From assembly GCF_002797555.1 (NCBI RefSeq), contig NZ_PGFA01000004.1:186001-250000 (forward strand): a DNA stretch of 64,000 nucleotides, in the 5' to 3' direction. Below the pieces are notes generated by a model. The model had not been told where the DNA came from, did no database searches, and was given only the letters and a program-made list of their open reading frames with translations. Below, piece by piece: positions 35,085 through 43,787 of the stretch; within the stretch, counting starts at the first letter, position 1, and every line of letters begins with the position of its first letter. The DNA comes from Hymenobacter chitinivorans DSM 11115. GTDB lineage: Bacteria; Bacteroidota; Bacteroidia; Cytophagales; Hymenobacteraceae. The position numbers were made by a program, and so were the translations under genes.

Positions 35085-35714
35085 TTAAACCGGCAGCCAC
35101 ACCCCCAAGCTCATACCCGCCACAATACCCAGGCCCAGGCTAAGCCCGGCCCAGACTTGGGTTGGGGTGTGCGCGTCCAGGGCCAGACGGGCGCTAAGTA
35201 CGGCGCCGGCCAGTATCACCATTACCAGCAGCGCCCACAACGCGGCGGTAGCCGGCGCCAGCAAGTAAAACCGCAGGAGCAGCCCCAGGCCGCCGCCCAC
35301 CCCCACGGCGTGGGCACTGATTTTCCAGCGCAGCGAAATAAGAAAAGTCAGGAACACACCGGCCGCCATTCCCGCCATCAGGTGGCTGAGGAGCGGGTCA
35401 AAAACGGCGGGCTGGTAGAGCACAATGGCGGCCATACCAAAGCTAAACGTGGCCAGCAGCAGGGGTAGGGGCCGCTGCGCCCGTTCGCGCAGGAGCAGGG
35501 AGTCGACGTGGCCAAACCAAAACAGCGCACCCGTGCCCAGGGTCGGCAACAGAAAAGAAAAGCCGAACACAATAGCCAATACAACCCACCGGTCGGGCTG
35601 CGCGGGCAGCCAAAGTACCCCCGGCAACTGATAACATATCATATAAAAAAGATACGAAGGCAGTAAAAGCGGGTGAAGAAACCCAGATAATATATTGGCA
35701 ATCAGCTTATTCAA
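35085..35714 (-). CDS. PAP2-like membrane protein with partly degenerate motifs
   Basis: A 209-residue protein with six helices. It resembles the PAP2/phosphatidic acid phosphatase superfamily: RERAQRPLP stands where KxxxxxxRP is expected, SAHAVGVGG where PSGH is expected, and SARLALDAHTPTQVWAG where SRxxxxxHxxxD is expected. The catalytic His of the last motif is kept but its Asp partner is Gln. In Bacteroidota, related proteins are annotated only as PA-phosphatase. It might act on undecaprenyl pyrophosphate or a lipid phosphate, or be inactive. It is convergent with kmo and has a promoter-like CAAAACTA at 35753-35760. Confidence 0.75.
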   Translation of the reverse strand: MNKLIANILSGFLHPLLLPSYLFYMICYQLPGVLWLPAQPDRWVVLAIVFGFSFLLPTLGTGALFWFGHVDSLLLRERAQRPLPLLLATFSFGMAAIVLYQPAVFDPLLSHLMAGMAAGVFLTFLISLRWKISAHAVGVGGGLGLLLRFYLLAPATAALWALLVMVILAGAVLSARLALDAHTPTQVWAGLSLGLGIVAGMSLGVWLPV

Positions 35715-35752
35715 GTATTAAGCAAAAATTAATGTGGTAGGGGGTAGAACGC

Positions 35753-35760
35753 CAAAACTA
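35753..35760 (-). promoter_or_regulatory. -7 element for the PAP2-like gene (TAGTTTTG)
   Basis: The complement of CAAAACTA reads TAGTTTTG, matching TAnnTTTG, about 39 bp upstream of the start at 35714. No clear -33 element. Confidence 0.45.
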
Positions 35761-35856
35761 CCAAAAGCATTATATTTATTCCTCGCTAAGGCTAGTTAAG
35801 CCCAGCAGTTCACCCAATAACACACCTTCCTTTTGTTCTATTTTACTCTCTAACCT

Positions 35857-38499
35857 GTGAAATCATCTACTTCACGTACCCGGCAGTGGTGGGCTATGCT
35901 CTTGTTGGGCGTCACCACCGTTTCCGGCGGTAGCCTGTACCTGTGGCAGCACGGCGGCACCAAGGCCATGGCCCAATCCCTCGAACAGCGCCTGGAGGGC
36001 GAAGAAGAAGAGGAAAACGAAGACCGCCCCGATCTGGCCCTGGAGCAGGACGTTGAGCGCACGCTCGATCCGGCTCTGGGTACCGTGCCCCGGGAGCGGC
36101 TGCTAGTAGCCCAAGAATACGCCCAGCAGCTGCTGGCGCAGCGGGCCTCCCGCCGCCTGCCCGTGAGCAGCCTTACCCAAACGACGTGGGTAGAGCGTGG
36201 TCCTAACAACGTGGGCGGCCGGATCCGGGCCCTGGTAGTCGACCCCGCCGACGCCACCGGCAACACCGTGTGGGCTGGTACCGCTGGTGGTGGCCTCTGG
36301 AAAACCACGACCGGCGCTGCCACCACCCCCATCTGGCAGAGTGTGGATAACTTCTTCGCCAACCTGGCCGTGACGGCTATTGCCTTCCAGCCCAGCAACA
36401 CCAACATCATGTACTTCGGTACGGGTGAAGGCTACTACAATGCTGACGCCGTCCGCGGCCTGGGCATCTGGAAATCGACCGACCACGGCGTAACCTGGAC
36501 GCAGCTTACCAGCACGGCCCGCAGCGCTAACTTCCAGTACATCCTTAAAATTGCCGTCCACCCGGTTACCGGCGACGTGTACGCCGCTACCCGCGCGGGA
36601 CTTTTCCGCAGCACCAACGGCGGCACGAGCTGGGATAAAGTTCTCGGGGCTGGTACCGGCGCCGTTATCGACCGGGTATCTGACATCGAAATCAGCGCCG
36701 ACAACAAGATCTACGTGGGCATGGGTATCCAGGCCGGCGACGCCATCTACCGCTCTACTACGGGCAATGCCGGCAGCTGGGTAAACCTGAATACGGCCGC
36801 CAACTCAGGTTTGCCAACGACCGGGTACGAGCGGATTGAGCTGGCCTGCGCCCCGAGCGATGCTAACCGCGTGTACGCCATGTTCCAGAGCACTTCGGAT
36901 GCTCTGCTCGATATCTACCGCTCCAACGACGGTGGTGCTACCTGGACGGCCCTGAACAAGCCCCGGTGGGAAAACTCCGACGACTTCACCCGCGGCCAGG
37001 CCTGGTATGATTTGTCCATCGGCGTAGCGCCCAACGATGCCAACAAGATTTACGTGGGCGGAGTAGACCTGTTCCGTACCCTGGACGCCAGCGCTACGCC
37101 CGTGGTGTGGCAACAGGCTACCTACTGGAGCACCGCCAAAACCAACCCGGGCTACTCCCACGCCGACCAGCACGCGGTGGCTTTTGCCTCTAACGACGGT
37201 AACATGGCCTACTTCGGGAGCGACGGGGGCGTGTCGCTTTCCACAAATGCCTTCGACCCGAGCACGACTCCGGTATTCAAACAGCGTAACAACGGCCTGA
37301 ACGTAACCCAGTACTACGCTGCTGCCATTCACCCCACGCTGCCGAACTACTTCCTGGCCGGCGCGCAGGACAACGGCACGCAGAAGTTTACGGCGGCGGG
37401 CCTGAATAATACCACCGATGCTTCGGGTGGGGATGGTGCTTTCTGCTTTATTGACGAGGACGAGCCCCAGTTCCAGTTCACGGCCTACGTGTACAGCAAC
37501 TACTACCGCTCTTTCAACAGCGGTGCAACCTTCCCGCGGGTAATCAACAACAACAACGGTTCGTTTATTAACCCCACCGACTACGACAGCAAGCACAATA
37601 CGATGTACGCTGGCTCTACGGCCGGAACCTTGTTTGTGTGGCCCGAGGCAACAACCAAAAACGTGACCACCACGCTGACCCTGCCTTCGGGTGCGGGTAC
37701 CGTAACGCACGTAACGGTTTCGAAAAAAGTGGACGACCGGGTGTACGTTGGTACCAACACGGGTAAAGTAATCCGCATTGATAACGCCCTGGCAGTAGCT
37801 CCGGCTACTCCCACCTTTACCGAAATCCGCACCGGTACGGGCTCGGTTTCCTGCGTGGCCGTAGACCCCAACGACGAAGCTCACCTGCTGCTGACTTACT
37901 CTAACTATGGCGTGGTTAGCGTGTGGGAAACCACCAACGGTGGCACCGCATGGCGCAACGTGGAAGGCAACCTGCCGGATATGCCAATCCGCTGGGCCAT
38001 TTTCGACCCCGCCAACGGCAAGCGGGCCTTGCTCGCTACTGAGCTGGGCGTGTGGGGTACCGATGACCTGTCGGCTACTGGCGTAAGCTGGGATCCTGCC
38101 AACACCGGCATGGCCAACGTGCGCGTCGACATGCTGCGCATGCGGACTTCCGACAAGCAAATCGTAGCCGCTACCCACGGCCGGGGCCTGTTTACGACGG
38201 ATGCTTTCCTGGTACTGTCTAACAAAGGAGCCATAACGGTCAACAACAAGTTTATCGGCAGCGTGTATCCCAACCCGTTTGTGCAGACGCTAAACGTAGA
38301 TCTGAGCCAGGCTGCCGCCGCCGGCACCACGGCTACTTTGACCGACCTGCAGGGCCGCGTGGTGTTCAAAGCTGACGTGAAAACGGCCGAGCGCCAACTG
38401 CGGTTGAACGTACCCGCCAGCCTGAGCGCCGGAATGTATACGCTCACTGTCCGCGACGCGAAGCAGACGGCTACTCGCCAGGTGATGCTGCGCCGCTAA
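35857..38499 (+). CDS. T9SS-sorted Asp-box/BNR beta-propeller protein, copy 1
   Basis: An 880-residue exported protein. The start must be the GTG at 35857, because an in-frame TAA lies two codons before it. The N-terminus MKSSTSRTRQWWAMLLLGVT is a signal or membrane anchor, followed by an acidic EGEEEEENED segment (about 48-57). WVERGPNNVGGRIRALVVDP opens the propeller, with Asp-box repeats such as WKSTDHGVTWTQ, FRSTNGGTSWDK, YRSNDGGATWTA and WETTNGGTAWRN. The last 75 residues are a type A T9SS sorting domain (SVYPNPFVQTLNVDL to RQVMLRR). It is exported through the type IX system to the surface or medium. Sortilin/sialidase-like fold; no catalytic residues recognised. Confidence 0.9.
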   Translation: MKSSTSRTRQWWAMLLLGVTTVSGGSLYLWQHGGTKAMAQSLEQRLEGEEEEENEDRPDLALEQDVERTLDPALGTVPRERLLVAQEYAQQLLAQRASRRLPVSSLTQTTWVERGPNNVGGRIRALVVDPADATGNTVWAGTAGGGLWKTTTGAATTPIWQSVDNFFANLAVTAIAFQPSNTNIMYFGTGEGYYNADAVRGLGIWKSTDHGVTWTQLTSTARSANFQYILKIAVHPVTGDVYAATRAGLFRSTNGGTSWDKVLGAGTGAVIDRVSDIEISADNKIYVGMGIQAGDAIYRSTTGNAGSWVNLNTAANSGLPTTGYERIELACAPSDANRVYAMFQSTSDALLDIYRSNDGGATWTALNKPRWENSDDFTRGQAWYDLSIGVAPNDANKIYVGGVDLFRTLDASATPVVWQQATYWSTAKTNPGYSHADQHAVAFASNDGNMAYFGSDGGVSLSTNAFDPSTTPVFKQRNNGLNVTQYYAAAIHPTLPNYFLAGAQDNGTQKFTAAGLNNTTDASGGDGAFCFIDEDEPQFQFTAYVYSNYYRSFNSGATFPRVINNNNGSFINPTDYDSKHNTMYAGSTAGTLFVWPEATTKNVTTTLTLPSGAGTVTHVTVSKKVDDRVYVGTNTGKVIRIDNALAVAPATPTFTEIRTGTGSVSCVAVDPNDEAHLLLTYSNYGVVSVWETTNGGTAWRNVEGNLPDMPIRWAIFDPANGKRALLATELGVWGTDDLSATGVSWDPANTGMANVRVDMLRMRTSDKQIVAATHGRGLFTTDAFLVLSNKGAITVNNKFIGSVYPNPFVQTLNVDLSQAAAAGTTATLTDLQGRVVFKADVKTAERQLRLNVPASLSAGMYTLTVRDAKQTATRQVMLRR

Positions 38500-38507
38500 A
38501 CGCCAGC

Positions 38508-38566
38508 CGTTTACCCAATAAAAAAGGGAGCTCCGCACTGGGGCTCCCTTTTTTATTGGGTAAACG
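38508..38566. terminator. Bidirectional terminator with 24-bp stem
   Basis: Perfect arms 38508-38531 and 38543-38566, 11-nt loop. The A6 and T6 tracts lie inside the stem, as at 4395. It ends the first T9SS gene. Confidence 0.92.
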
Positions 38567-38892
38567 CGGCCTACTGCCTTTGCCATTCAGCGGGTAATGG
38601 GAAGGAATATGCAAATACCAGCCGGGGCTCCCGCTATAGCTGCCAGGGTCGGAGAATTTGGGGAAGATATAATTTTGCAAGGATGCACCATTAGCAGGTA
38701 CCGAACTCAATTTAGGACCTATCCTTAGTAAGAACTACGATTTGTTCATTAAGCAGTGCATGATCAGAACAATACATAGAAAGGTCTGATACAGCATACT
38801 AATATTTTTAATACAAAAATTAAATTTTTCTAATGGCAGCAAATAGATATATTTGTAGTTAGCCAATTCCATTTACCTTTTTTCTCCCCCTG
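38567..38892 (+). promoter_or_regulatory. AT-rich leader of the second T9SS gene
   Basis: 326 bp with no gene. It becomes AT-rich from about 38730. TATATTTG at 38848-38855 matches the -7 consensus, 37 bp before the TTG start at 38893; the expected -33 area has only a T run (38825-38829). Confidence 0.55.
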
Positions 38893-41880
38893 TTGAAAAC
38901 ACTTTACTCTAATTTGCGCCGGTGGCAATGGGCTATTGTCGGTGCCCTAACTTTAGGAGCTGCGGGCAGCTACTACTCACCCCAGCAGGTGTCTTCTCTG
39001 CTGACTTCAGTTGAGGCAGAAGAGGAAGATGAGGAGGATGAGGACCGGCGGGACCGTCCGGATCTGGCCATGTTGCAGGAGTTCAACCGGACGCGGGACC
39101 CTGCCACCGGTACCGTACCCCGCGAACGGCTGATTGCGGCCCGCGCCCGGGCCGAAGCGCTACTCTCCCAGCAAGCGGCCCAGCGGGCCGTAGCTGGTTC
39201 GTTGGCCTCTGCCAGCTGGACGGAAAAAGGACCTTCCAACGTGGGCGGACGAGTACGTGCCATTCTGATTGATCCGGCCGATGCTACGGGCAACACCGTA
39301 TGGGTGGGCTCGGTAGGTGGTGGCCTGTGGAAAAGCACCAATGCTACCAGCGCTACACCCACCTGGGTGAGCGTGGATGGCTTTATGGCCAACTTGGCTA
39401 TTACGTCGCTGGTATATGATCCTACCAACCCGGATATCATGTACCTGGGCACGGGCGAAGGCTACTACAATGCCGATGCCATCCGGGGCCTGGGCATCTG
39501 GAAATCGACCGATCATGGCGTGACCTGGACCCAGCTGGCTAGCACCTCACCGTCCACCAGCCAAGACTTTTACCGGGTGCAGCGCCTGGCCGTGCAGCCT
39601 AGCACGGGCTATGTTTTTGCCGCCACCCGCACGGGGCTGTTTCGCAGCAAAGACAAAGGAGCTACCTGGACGGCCGTGCTGCAGCCCAGCGGTATTAGAA
39701 TGGCCGACGTGAAGATCAGCGCCAACGGGACGATTTTCGTGGGCGCGGGTATTTTCCAAACCGGCGGTATCTACCGGTCCACCGACAACGGCGACACCTG
39801 GACTAACCTCAACACCCTGGCGGGCTCGGGGCTGCCCACCACGGGCTACAGCCGTATTGAGCTGGCCTGCGCCCCCAGCGACGCTAGCCGCGTGTATGCC
39901 ATCGTTACGACGACTGCCGACGTGCTGATGAACATCTACATGTCGAAGGATGGCGGTACTACCTGGGGCACGATTCGCAAGCCCGGTGGCAACTCCTTTG
40001 ACTTCACCAGCGGGCAGGGCTGGTACGCGCTGGCTATCGGCGTATCGCCCACGAGCCCTAACACGCTGTACGTAGGCGGGCTCGACTTATGGATTACAAC
40101 CAATGCCGATACGCCTCAGTCGGGTAACCCCAATTCGGGCGCTACCTGGACCCAGACATCTATTTGGTATAACCCCAAAACCAACAGCGACTATGTGCAC
40201 GCCGACCACCACGCCGTGGCCTGGGTGCCTACCAGCTCGGGTACCGCAACGAAGGCATTTTTTGCCAGCGACGGAGGTATTGCCTACTCGGCCAATGCCA
40301 ACTCGACGACGCCAACCTACGGGCAGCGCAATACCGGGTTGAACATCACCCAGTTTTATGCCCTAGCCCTGCACCCCAGCGACGTGGACTACTTCCTGGC
40401 CGGTGCGCAGGACAACGGTACGCAGCGCTATACCAAAACTGGCGGCCAGGTTACGACGGAAGCTACCGGCGGCGACGGGGCTTTCTGCTTTATTGACCAG
40501 AACGAACCTCAATTCCAGTTTACGGCCTACGTGTATGCCCAGTACCGGCGCTCCACGAACAGCGGCGCCGCGTTTACCAACCTGAACTTGAGCAGCTCTG
40601 CCGGACAGTTCATCAACCCGACCGACTACGACAGCCGCAGCAACACGCTGTACGGGGGCTGGACGGTTGACCGGTTTTTCCGCCTGCCCAACGCCACCAC
40701 GGCTGCCGCGTCGGCGGTGAGCAACGTGCTGCTGGCCACCGGGGCTGGCATGGTAACCCACGTGACGGTTTCGCCCAACAACCAGGACCGCCTGTTTGTG
40801 GGCACCGAGCCGGACTTTTCGGCGACTACCCCCGGCCCCGGCCACCTATACCGCGTCGATAACGCCGCTTCGACCACGCCCACGGTGACGCTGCTGTACA
40901 CGGCTCCGGCGGGTTTGTCGATATCGAGCGTGGCCGTGGAAACCGGCAACGACGCTCACCTGCTGATGACCATCTCGAACTACAGCGCCACCGAAGCCAA
41001 GGTGCTGGAAACCAAGGAAGGCACGAACACCGGTAGCGCTACGGTAGCCGCTGCCACCTGGACCAAGCGCCAAGGTGACCTGCCCGACATGCCCGTGCGC
41101 TGGGCCGTATTCGACCCGACCAATAACAAGCGCGCCATGCTGGCCACCGAGCTGGGCGTGTGGAGCACCGACGACCTGACAGCTGCCAGCCCGGTGTGGA
41201 AGCCCTCCAGCACCGGCCTGGCCAACGTGCGCGTCGACATGCTGCGCATCCGCGCCTCCGACCAGCAGGTTGTGGCCGCTACCCACGGCCGGGGCCTGTT
41301 TACCTCCGATATTCTCAAAGACCAGCCGCTGCCAGTGGAGCTGACCAGCTTCACGGGGCAGATGACCAGCCAGGGCGTGGCGCTGCGCTGGAAAACGGCT
41401 TCGGAGAAAAACTCGCTGCGTTTCGAGGTGGAGCGGGCCGCCAAAGACCAGAGCTTCCAGCTGCTGACCAAGGTAGCCGCCGCTGGCACGACCAGCGTGG
41501 CGCACACGTACGCCCACACCGATGCTACCGTGGGAACCGGCCTCTACTACTACCGCCTGCGGCAGGTAGACCAGGACGGCAAGACGTCGTACTCGCCCGT
41601 GGTGACGGTTGACATCAAACCCAGTTCGGCCCCTTTGCTGACGGGCTTGTACCCCAACCCCTTCGAGCAAAACTTCACGCTGGAGCTGCGCGAGCCTATG
41701 CGCGGCGACATCCTGACCACGCTGACCGACATGCAGGGCCGTCTGGTGTTCAGCGCCACAACCCAGAGCCCAAGCCGAGTGTTGCCCGTGACAGTGCCTG
41801 CCACTGTGAAGCCCGGCAACTACGTGCTGACGGTGCGCGCCCAGGGCCAGCAGGCCACCCGCCGCGTAATTCACCGGTAG
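38893..41880 (+). CDS. T9SS-sorted Asp-box/BNR beta-propeller protein, copy 2
   Basis: A 995-residue paralogue of the gene at 35857, in tandem. The start is a TTG at 38893 (MKTLYSNLRRWQWAIVGALT); there is no in-frame ATG before the propeller, the first being inside RPDLAMLQ. The acidic stretch EAEEEDEEDEDRRDRPD follows the signal. WTEKGPSNVGGRVRAILIDP and repeats WKSTDHGVTWTQ, FRSKDKGATWTA and YRSTDNGDTWTN parallel copy 1. It has an extra FnIII-like domain (about 810-910, PVELTSFTGQMTSQGVALRW) before the sorting domain (GLYPNPFEQNFTLEL to RRVIHR). Same export route; function unknown. Confidence 0.9.
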   Translation: MKTLYSNLRRWQWAIVGALTLGAAGSYYSPQQVSSLLTSVEAEEEDEEDEDRRDRPDLAMLQEFNRTRDPATGTVPRERLIAARARAEALLSQQAAQRAVAGSLASASWTEKGPSNVGGRVRAILIDPADATGNTVWVGSVGGGLWKSTNATSATPTWVSVDGFMANLAITSLVYDPTNPDIMYLGTGEGYYNADAIRGLGIWKSTDHGVTWTQLASTSPSTSQDFYRVQRLAVQPSTGYVFAATRTGLFRSKDKGATWTAVLQPSGIRMADVKISANGTIFVGAGIFQTGGIYRSTDNGDTWTNLNTLAGSGLPTTGYSRIELACAPSDASRVYAIVTTTADVLMNIYMSKDGGTTWGTIRKPGGNSFDFTSGQGWYALAIGVSPTSPNTLYVGGLDLWITTNADTPQSGNPNSGATWTQTSIWYNPKTNSDYVHADHHAVAWVPTSSGTATKAFFASDGGIAYSANANSTTPTYGQRNTGLNITQFYALALHPSDVDYFLAGAQDNGTQRYTKTGGQVTTEATGGDGAFCFIDQNEPQFQFTAYVYAQYRRSTNSGAAFTNLNLSSSAGQFINPTDYDSRSNTLYGGWTVDRFFRLPNATTAAASAVSNVLLATGAGMVTHVTVSPNNQDRLFVGTEPDFSATTPGPGHLYRVDNAASTTPTVTLLYTAPAGLSISSVAVETGNDAHLLMTISNYSATEAKVLETKEGTNTGSATVAAATWTKRQGDLPDMPVRWAVFDPTNNKRAMLATELGVWSTDDLTAASPVWKPSSTGLANVRVDMLRIRASDQQVVAATHGRGLFTSDILKDQPLPVELTSFTGQMTSQGVALRWKTASEKNSLRFEVERAAKDQSFQLLTKVAAAGTTSVAHTYAHTDATVGTGLYYYRLRQVDQDGKTSYSPVVTVDIKPSSAPLLTGLYPNPFEQNFTLELREPMRGDILTTLTDMQGRLVFSATTQSPSRVLPVTVPATVKPGNYVLTVRAQGQQATRRVIHR

Positions 41881-41899
41881 CCGCCATTCTGGCTAATAA

Positions 41900-41940
41900 C
41901 CCAAAAAGGCCGCTGGAGCAATTCCAGCGGCCTTTTTGGG
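41900..41940. terminator. Bidirectional terminator with 18-bp stem
   Basis: Perfect arms 41900-41917 and 41923-41940, 5-nt loop, A5/T5 tracts within the stem. It serves the second T9SS gene and rpoN on the opposite strand. Confidence 0.92.
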
Positions 41941-41959
41941 CTTTAAGCAGTCAGCTGGC

Positions 41960-43546
41960 CTACAACTCCTTGCGCAGGCGGGCTACCGGAATATTGAGCT
42001 GCTCCCGGTACTTGGCCACGGTGCGCCGGGCAATGTTGTAGCCGCGGGCGTTGAGCATCTTTTCCAGCTTGTCGTCGCTCAGGGGCTTGTTTTTCTGCTC
42101 CCCCTCAATGATTTCCTTCAGGATGTGCTTCACCTCCCGCGAGCTGGCGTCCTCGCCCGAGTCGGTGGCAATACCCTCGGAGAAGAAGTACTTGAGCGGG
42201 TAAATGCCGAATTCGGTCTGCACCGATTTGGAGTTGGCCACCCGGCTCACGGTGCTGATGTCCATGCCGATTTCGGTGGCTATGTCCTTCAGAATCATGG
42301 GCCGCAGCTTGCTTTCGTCGCCTTCCAGGAAGAAGTCGTGCTGGTAGCGCACGATGGAGTCCATGGTGCGGAGCAGGGTTTGCTGGCGCTGCTTGATGGC
42401 GTCGATAAACCAGCGGGCCGAGTCGAGCTTCTGCTTGACGAAGGTCACGGCCTCCTTCATCTTCTTGTCCTTCTTGGCCGCCTTGTCGTAGGTCTGGAAC
42501 ATCTCGGTGTAGGCCGGGGCCACCCGCAGGTCCGGGGCGTTGCGCGCGTTCAGGGTAAGGTTGAACACGCCGTTGTCGTTGGTCAGGATGAAGTCGGGGA
42601 TGATGTACTGCACCTTGCCCATGCCCACCGGGCCGGTGCCGCCGGGCTTGGGATTAAGCCGCAAAATCAGGGCAATAGCTTCCTTGAGCTCATCGTCCTC
42701 CAAATCCAGCTTCTGCTGAATGCGGGGGTAGTGCTTCTTGGTAAACTCGTCGAAGGTTTCGGTCAGAATCCGCTCGGCGTGCTCGGTTACTTCGTCCTGG
42801 TGGCGGCGCTCCAGCTGCAGCAGCAGGCACTCCTGCAAGTCGCGGGCGGCAATACCGGCCGGGTCGAAGCTCTGAATCACGTGCAGCACGCCCTCAATTT
42901 CGGCTTCGTCGGCCTCGATGTTCTGGGAAAAAGCCAGGTCGTTGGCAATGGCCGACAGGTCGCGGCGGATGTAGCCGTCGTTGTCGATGGAGCCGATAAG
43001 CTGGCGGCCAATGGCTTCCTGCTTTTCGTCGAGGTCGGCAAAGCCCAGCTGGTCGAGTAGGGCGTCGGTGAGGGAGGCGCCGGTGTCGGCCAGGGGCATT
43101 TCCCGGTCGTCGTCGGGCTCGCCGGGCCCGTCGCCCTGCATCTTATAGCCGGCTATTTCGTCGTCGTTGAGGTAGTCGCCCAGGTCCAGCTCCTCGTTGT
43201 CCTTGGTAGCTTCCACCGGGTCGTCGTCCTTGGTCGGTACCTCGATTTCGGGCTGCTCCTCGCTGCCCGCGTCGAAATCCTCATCGAGGGTATTGTCGTC
43301 GTTGTCGAACTCGGAATCCGGGTCGTCGTAGTCGTCGGCATCGTCCGAATCGTCGTCTTCGCGCTCCTGATCTTCGAGCTCGTCGTCGGTGTTTTCGTCG
43401 CCTTCTTCCAGGGCCGGGTTTACTTCCAGCTCTTCCTTGATGCGCGCCTCCAGCTCTGCTGTCGGGATTTGCAGCAGCTTAATGAACTGTATCTGTTGGG
43501 GAGACAACTTCTGCGAGAGAAGCTGCTTCATGTCAAGTCTTTGCAT
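41960..43546 (-). CDS. rpoN: RNA polymerase sigma-54 factor
   Basis: A 528-residue sigma-54. The start at 43546 (MQRLDMKQLLSQKLSPQQIQ) follows a promoter and gives the standard region I: QIQFIKLLQIPTAELEARI. Region II (about 50-145) is a very long acidic stretch rich in Asp/Glu. The core-binding region follows, then the HTH around DIATEIGMDISTVSRVANSK, and the C-terminal RpoN box ARRTVAKYRE. It directs RNA polymerase to -24/-12 promoters with AAA+ activators. The in-frame ATG at 43690 lies beyond the promoter and is rejected. It is divergent from asnS. Confidence 0.95.
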   Translation of the reverse strand: MQRLDMKQLLSQKLSPQQIQFIKLLQIPTAELEARIKEELEVNPALEEGDENTDDELEDQEREDDDSDDADDYDDPDSEFDNDDNTLDEDFDAGSEEQPEIEVPTKDDDPVEATKDNEELDLGDYLNDDEIAGYKMQGDGPGEPDDDREMPLADTGASLTDALLDQLGFADLDEKQEAIGRQLIGSIDNDGYIRRDLSAIANDLAFSQNIEADEAEIEGVLHVIQSFDPAGIAARDLQECLLLQLERRHQDEVTEHAERILTETFDEFTKKHYPRIQQKLDLEDDELKEAIALILRLNPKPGGTGPVGMGKVQYIIPDFILTNDNGVFNLTLNARNAPDLRVAPAYTEMFQTYDKAAKKDKKMKEAVTFVKQKLDSARWFIDAIKQRQQTLLRTMDSIVRYQHDFFLEGDESKLRPMILKDIATEIGMDISTVSRVANSKSVQTEFGIYPLKYFFSEGIATDSGEDASSREVKHILKEIIEGEQKNKPLSDDKLEKMLNARGYNIARRTVAKYREQLNIPVARLRKEL

Positions 43547-43569
43547 ACTCTGGAAAGCGTGGTGCGTCA

Positions 43570-43602
43570 CAAAAATACAAGGTGGCGCGCTTGTCAAATA
43601 TA
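43570..43602 (-). promoter_or_regulatory. Two candidate -7 elements of rpoN
   Basis: On the minus strand TATTTTTG (complement of 43570-43577) and TATATTTG (complement of 43595-43602) both match TAnnTTTG, giving leaders of about 20 and 45 nt. For the first, TTTG (complement of 43595-43598) would be a -33 with a short 17-bp spacer. Confidence 0.55.
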
Positions 43603-43742
43603 GACCTTTCTGTACTTGAGTTAGGTCAAAAAAGTTGAGGCCGGGGCCCCACATCATTTTGGCAAAACAACGCCGAAGGCCCCGATTCACAAAACAAACG
43701 ACGCGAAACGGCTAAACTGATTTTTACGGCCCGCAAAACTCC

Positions 43743-43750
43743 TACCTTTG
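43743..43750 (+). promoter_or_regulatory. -7 element of asnS (TACCTTTG)
   Basis: TACCTTTG matches TAnnTTTG exactly and lies 37 bp before the asnS ATG. The -33 region holds only a T run at 43721-43725. Confidence 0.6.
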
Positions 43751-43787
43751 CCGACTTAACGATTTTAATTACCGAAAGCTGAGTCCG

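Noticed and set aside
35857..38499. Sialidase or glycosidase activity for the BNR proteins
   Set aside because: Asp boxes mark the fold only; the arginine triad and catalytic Tyr/Glu of sialidases were not recognised.
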